Origin: Dehalococcoidia bacterium
GTDB taxonomy: Bacteria; Chloroflexota; Dehalococcoidia; Tepidiformales; Tepidiformaceae
DNA: 5,342 nucleotides
Direction: 5' to 3'
Assembly (NCBI GenBank): GCA_009838385.1
Contig: VXRS01000023.1
Location: 1-5,342, forward strand
In this document: positions 4,930-5,342 of the stretch, in pieces
Position numbering within the stretch: position 1 is the first letter of the stretch
Layout: every line of letters starts with the position of its first letter
Notes under the pieces: generated by a model
The model's database searches: none
What the model was told of the DNA's origin: nothing
The model's input: the letters and a program-made list of their open reading frames with translations, nothing else
Translations under genes and position numbers: made by a program

Positions 4930-5151
4930 TTATATGTGCCTGGTGAACCACTCCCCGATCTTGAACAGCCAGCGGAGGCGAGAAGGGTTTTCGCGCTCGT
5001 ACCGCTTGCGTGCTTCCTTCAGGTCACCGCGTGGGCCGAGATCGGGGACCCCATCCGGGGGTCGATGCGGGTTGATGGCTTTCTGGAGCCGCTGGCTGGC
5101 CCTCTTAGCCATCTGATCTTGCTGCAAGCCAGGGCCGCCGAAGAGCGCCAT
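4930..5151 (-). CDS. Hypothetical small basic protein
   Basis: A 73-residue protein with no recognised family. It begins MALFGGPGLQQDQMAKRASQ, is rich in arginine and lysine, has a proline/glycine-rich middle (about 28-42: NPHRPPDGVPDLGPR) and a C-terminal segment KEARKRYERENPSRLRWLF followed by KIGEWFTRHI, which should form an amphipathic aromatic-rich helix. No signal peptide, membrane span or metal-binding motif is visible. The ATG at 5151 has a near-ideal AGGAGG seven bases upstream, which strongly supports a real gene. It is the first gene of a likely two-gene operon with the helical-repeat protein, four bases downstream. Confidence 0.78.
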   Translation of the reverse strand: MALFGGPGLQQDQMAKRASQRLQKAINPHRPPDGVPDLGPRGDLKEARKRYERENPSRLRWLFKIGEWFTRHI

Positions 5152-5158
5152 GCGTGTC

Positions 5159-5164
5159 CCTCCT
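5159..5164 (-). promoter_or_regulatory. Strong ribosome binding site of the small basic protein
   Basis: AGGAGG on the minus strand, seven bases before ATG 5151, is the most consensus-like ribosome site in the window. It fixes the start of the two-gene unknown cassette and indicates efficient translation. Confidence 0.8.
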
Positions 5165-5240
5165 GATCGGGAATACGGCTGGACTTCGCCTGGGCTGAAG
5201 ATACACCGCAGCGAGTCGTCGATGTTGGTCGGGCTCTGTG

Positions 5241-5342
5241 CTAGTCCCCACCGCCGCGGATGAGGCGGACGACTCGTCGTAGCAAGGCGAAGCGGGGCCC
5301 ACGAGGGCGCTCGGCAAGCTCCCGGCGACGCTCGGCGCGCTC
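5241..5342 (-). CDS. Probable C-terminal tail of a gene entering from the right edge
   Basis: An open minus-strand frame runs from the window edge to TAG at 5243-5241, giving 33 visible residues: ERAERRRELAERPRGPRF then ALLRRVVRLIRGGGD. The sequence is arginine-rich and helical, and third codon positions are mostly G or C, as expected for coding DNA here. The family cannot be judged from so little. It ends 89 bases before the start of the small basic protein on the same strand; that gap contains no clear promoter or terminator. It could be a chance open frame, given the high GC. Confidence 0.35.
   Translation of the reverse strand, partial: ERAERRRELAERPRGPRFALLRRVVRLIRGGGD

Noticed and set aside
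5212..5276. Nine-base inverted repeat CGAGTCGTC / GACGACTCG
   Set aside because: The arms are 47 bases apart, one lies inside the likely C-terminal coding tail, and CGACGA-type words are common in such GC-rich DNA.

Overview
This is high-GC bacterial DNA with dense, mostly short-gapped genes, GTG as well as ATG starts, and purine-rich ribosome binding sites. A SUMT-HemD fusion, a group D flavin monooxygenase homologue and seven-base tandem repeats would fit an uncultured Chloroflexota (Dehalococcoidia-like) or an actinobacterium. No taxonomic marker is present, so this is an impression, not an assignment.

Layout, left to right. (1) Positions 1-1349, minus strand: a fused uroporphyrinogen-III C-methyltransferase / uroporphyrinogen-III synthase (tetrapyrrole, siroheme and cobalamin precursor synthesis), cut off at its C-terminus by the window edge. 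(2) Positions 1350-1434: a short divergent promoter region. A perfect-to-degenerate heptamer tandem array lies on one side inside the start of the SUMT-HemD frame. A second heptamer array lies on the other side over the start of the next gene. (3) Positions 1435-2301, plus: a serine alpha/beta hydrolase. (4) Positions 2322-2763, minus: a lower-GC pocket with a three-helix small membrane protein and, just upstream of it, a 50-codon reading frame. The C-terminal two-thirds of that frame looks like the C-terminus of a RelB/DinJ-type antitoxin, with no toxin beside it. (5) Positions 2871-3239, plus: a 122-residue protein of unknown function with a TPR-like C-terminus. (6) Positions 3297-4520, plus: a group D (acyl-CoA-dehydrogenase-fold) flavin-dependent monooxygenase homologue. 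(7) Positions 4533-5151, minus: two small unknown genes four bases apart, one encoding a helical protein built partly on an almost exact 15-codon duplication. (8) Positions 5241-5342, minus: the probable C-terminal tail of another gene entering from the right edge.

The genes do not form one evident pathway. The hydrolase and the monooxygenase are each common in catabolism of aromatic, steroid or other organic compounds, but no ring-cleavage enzyme, flavin reductase or transporter links them here. I see no convincing new multi-gene system. The best leads are the paired heptamer arrays flanking a divergent promoter, the toxin-less antitoxin fragment with overlapping palindromes on its start codon, and the small two-gene unknown cassette with a recent internal duplication.
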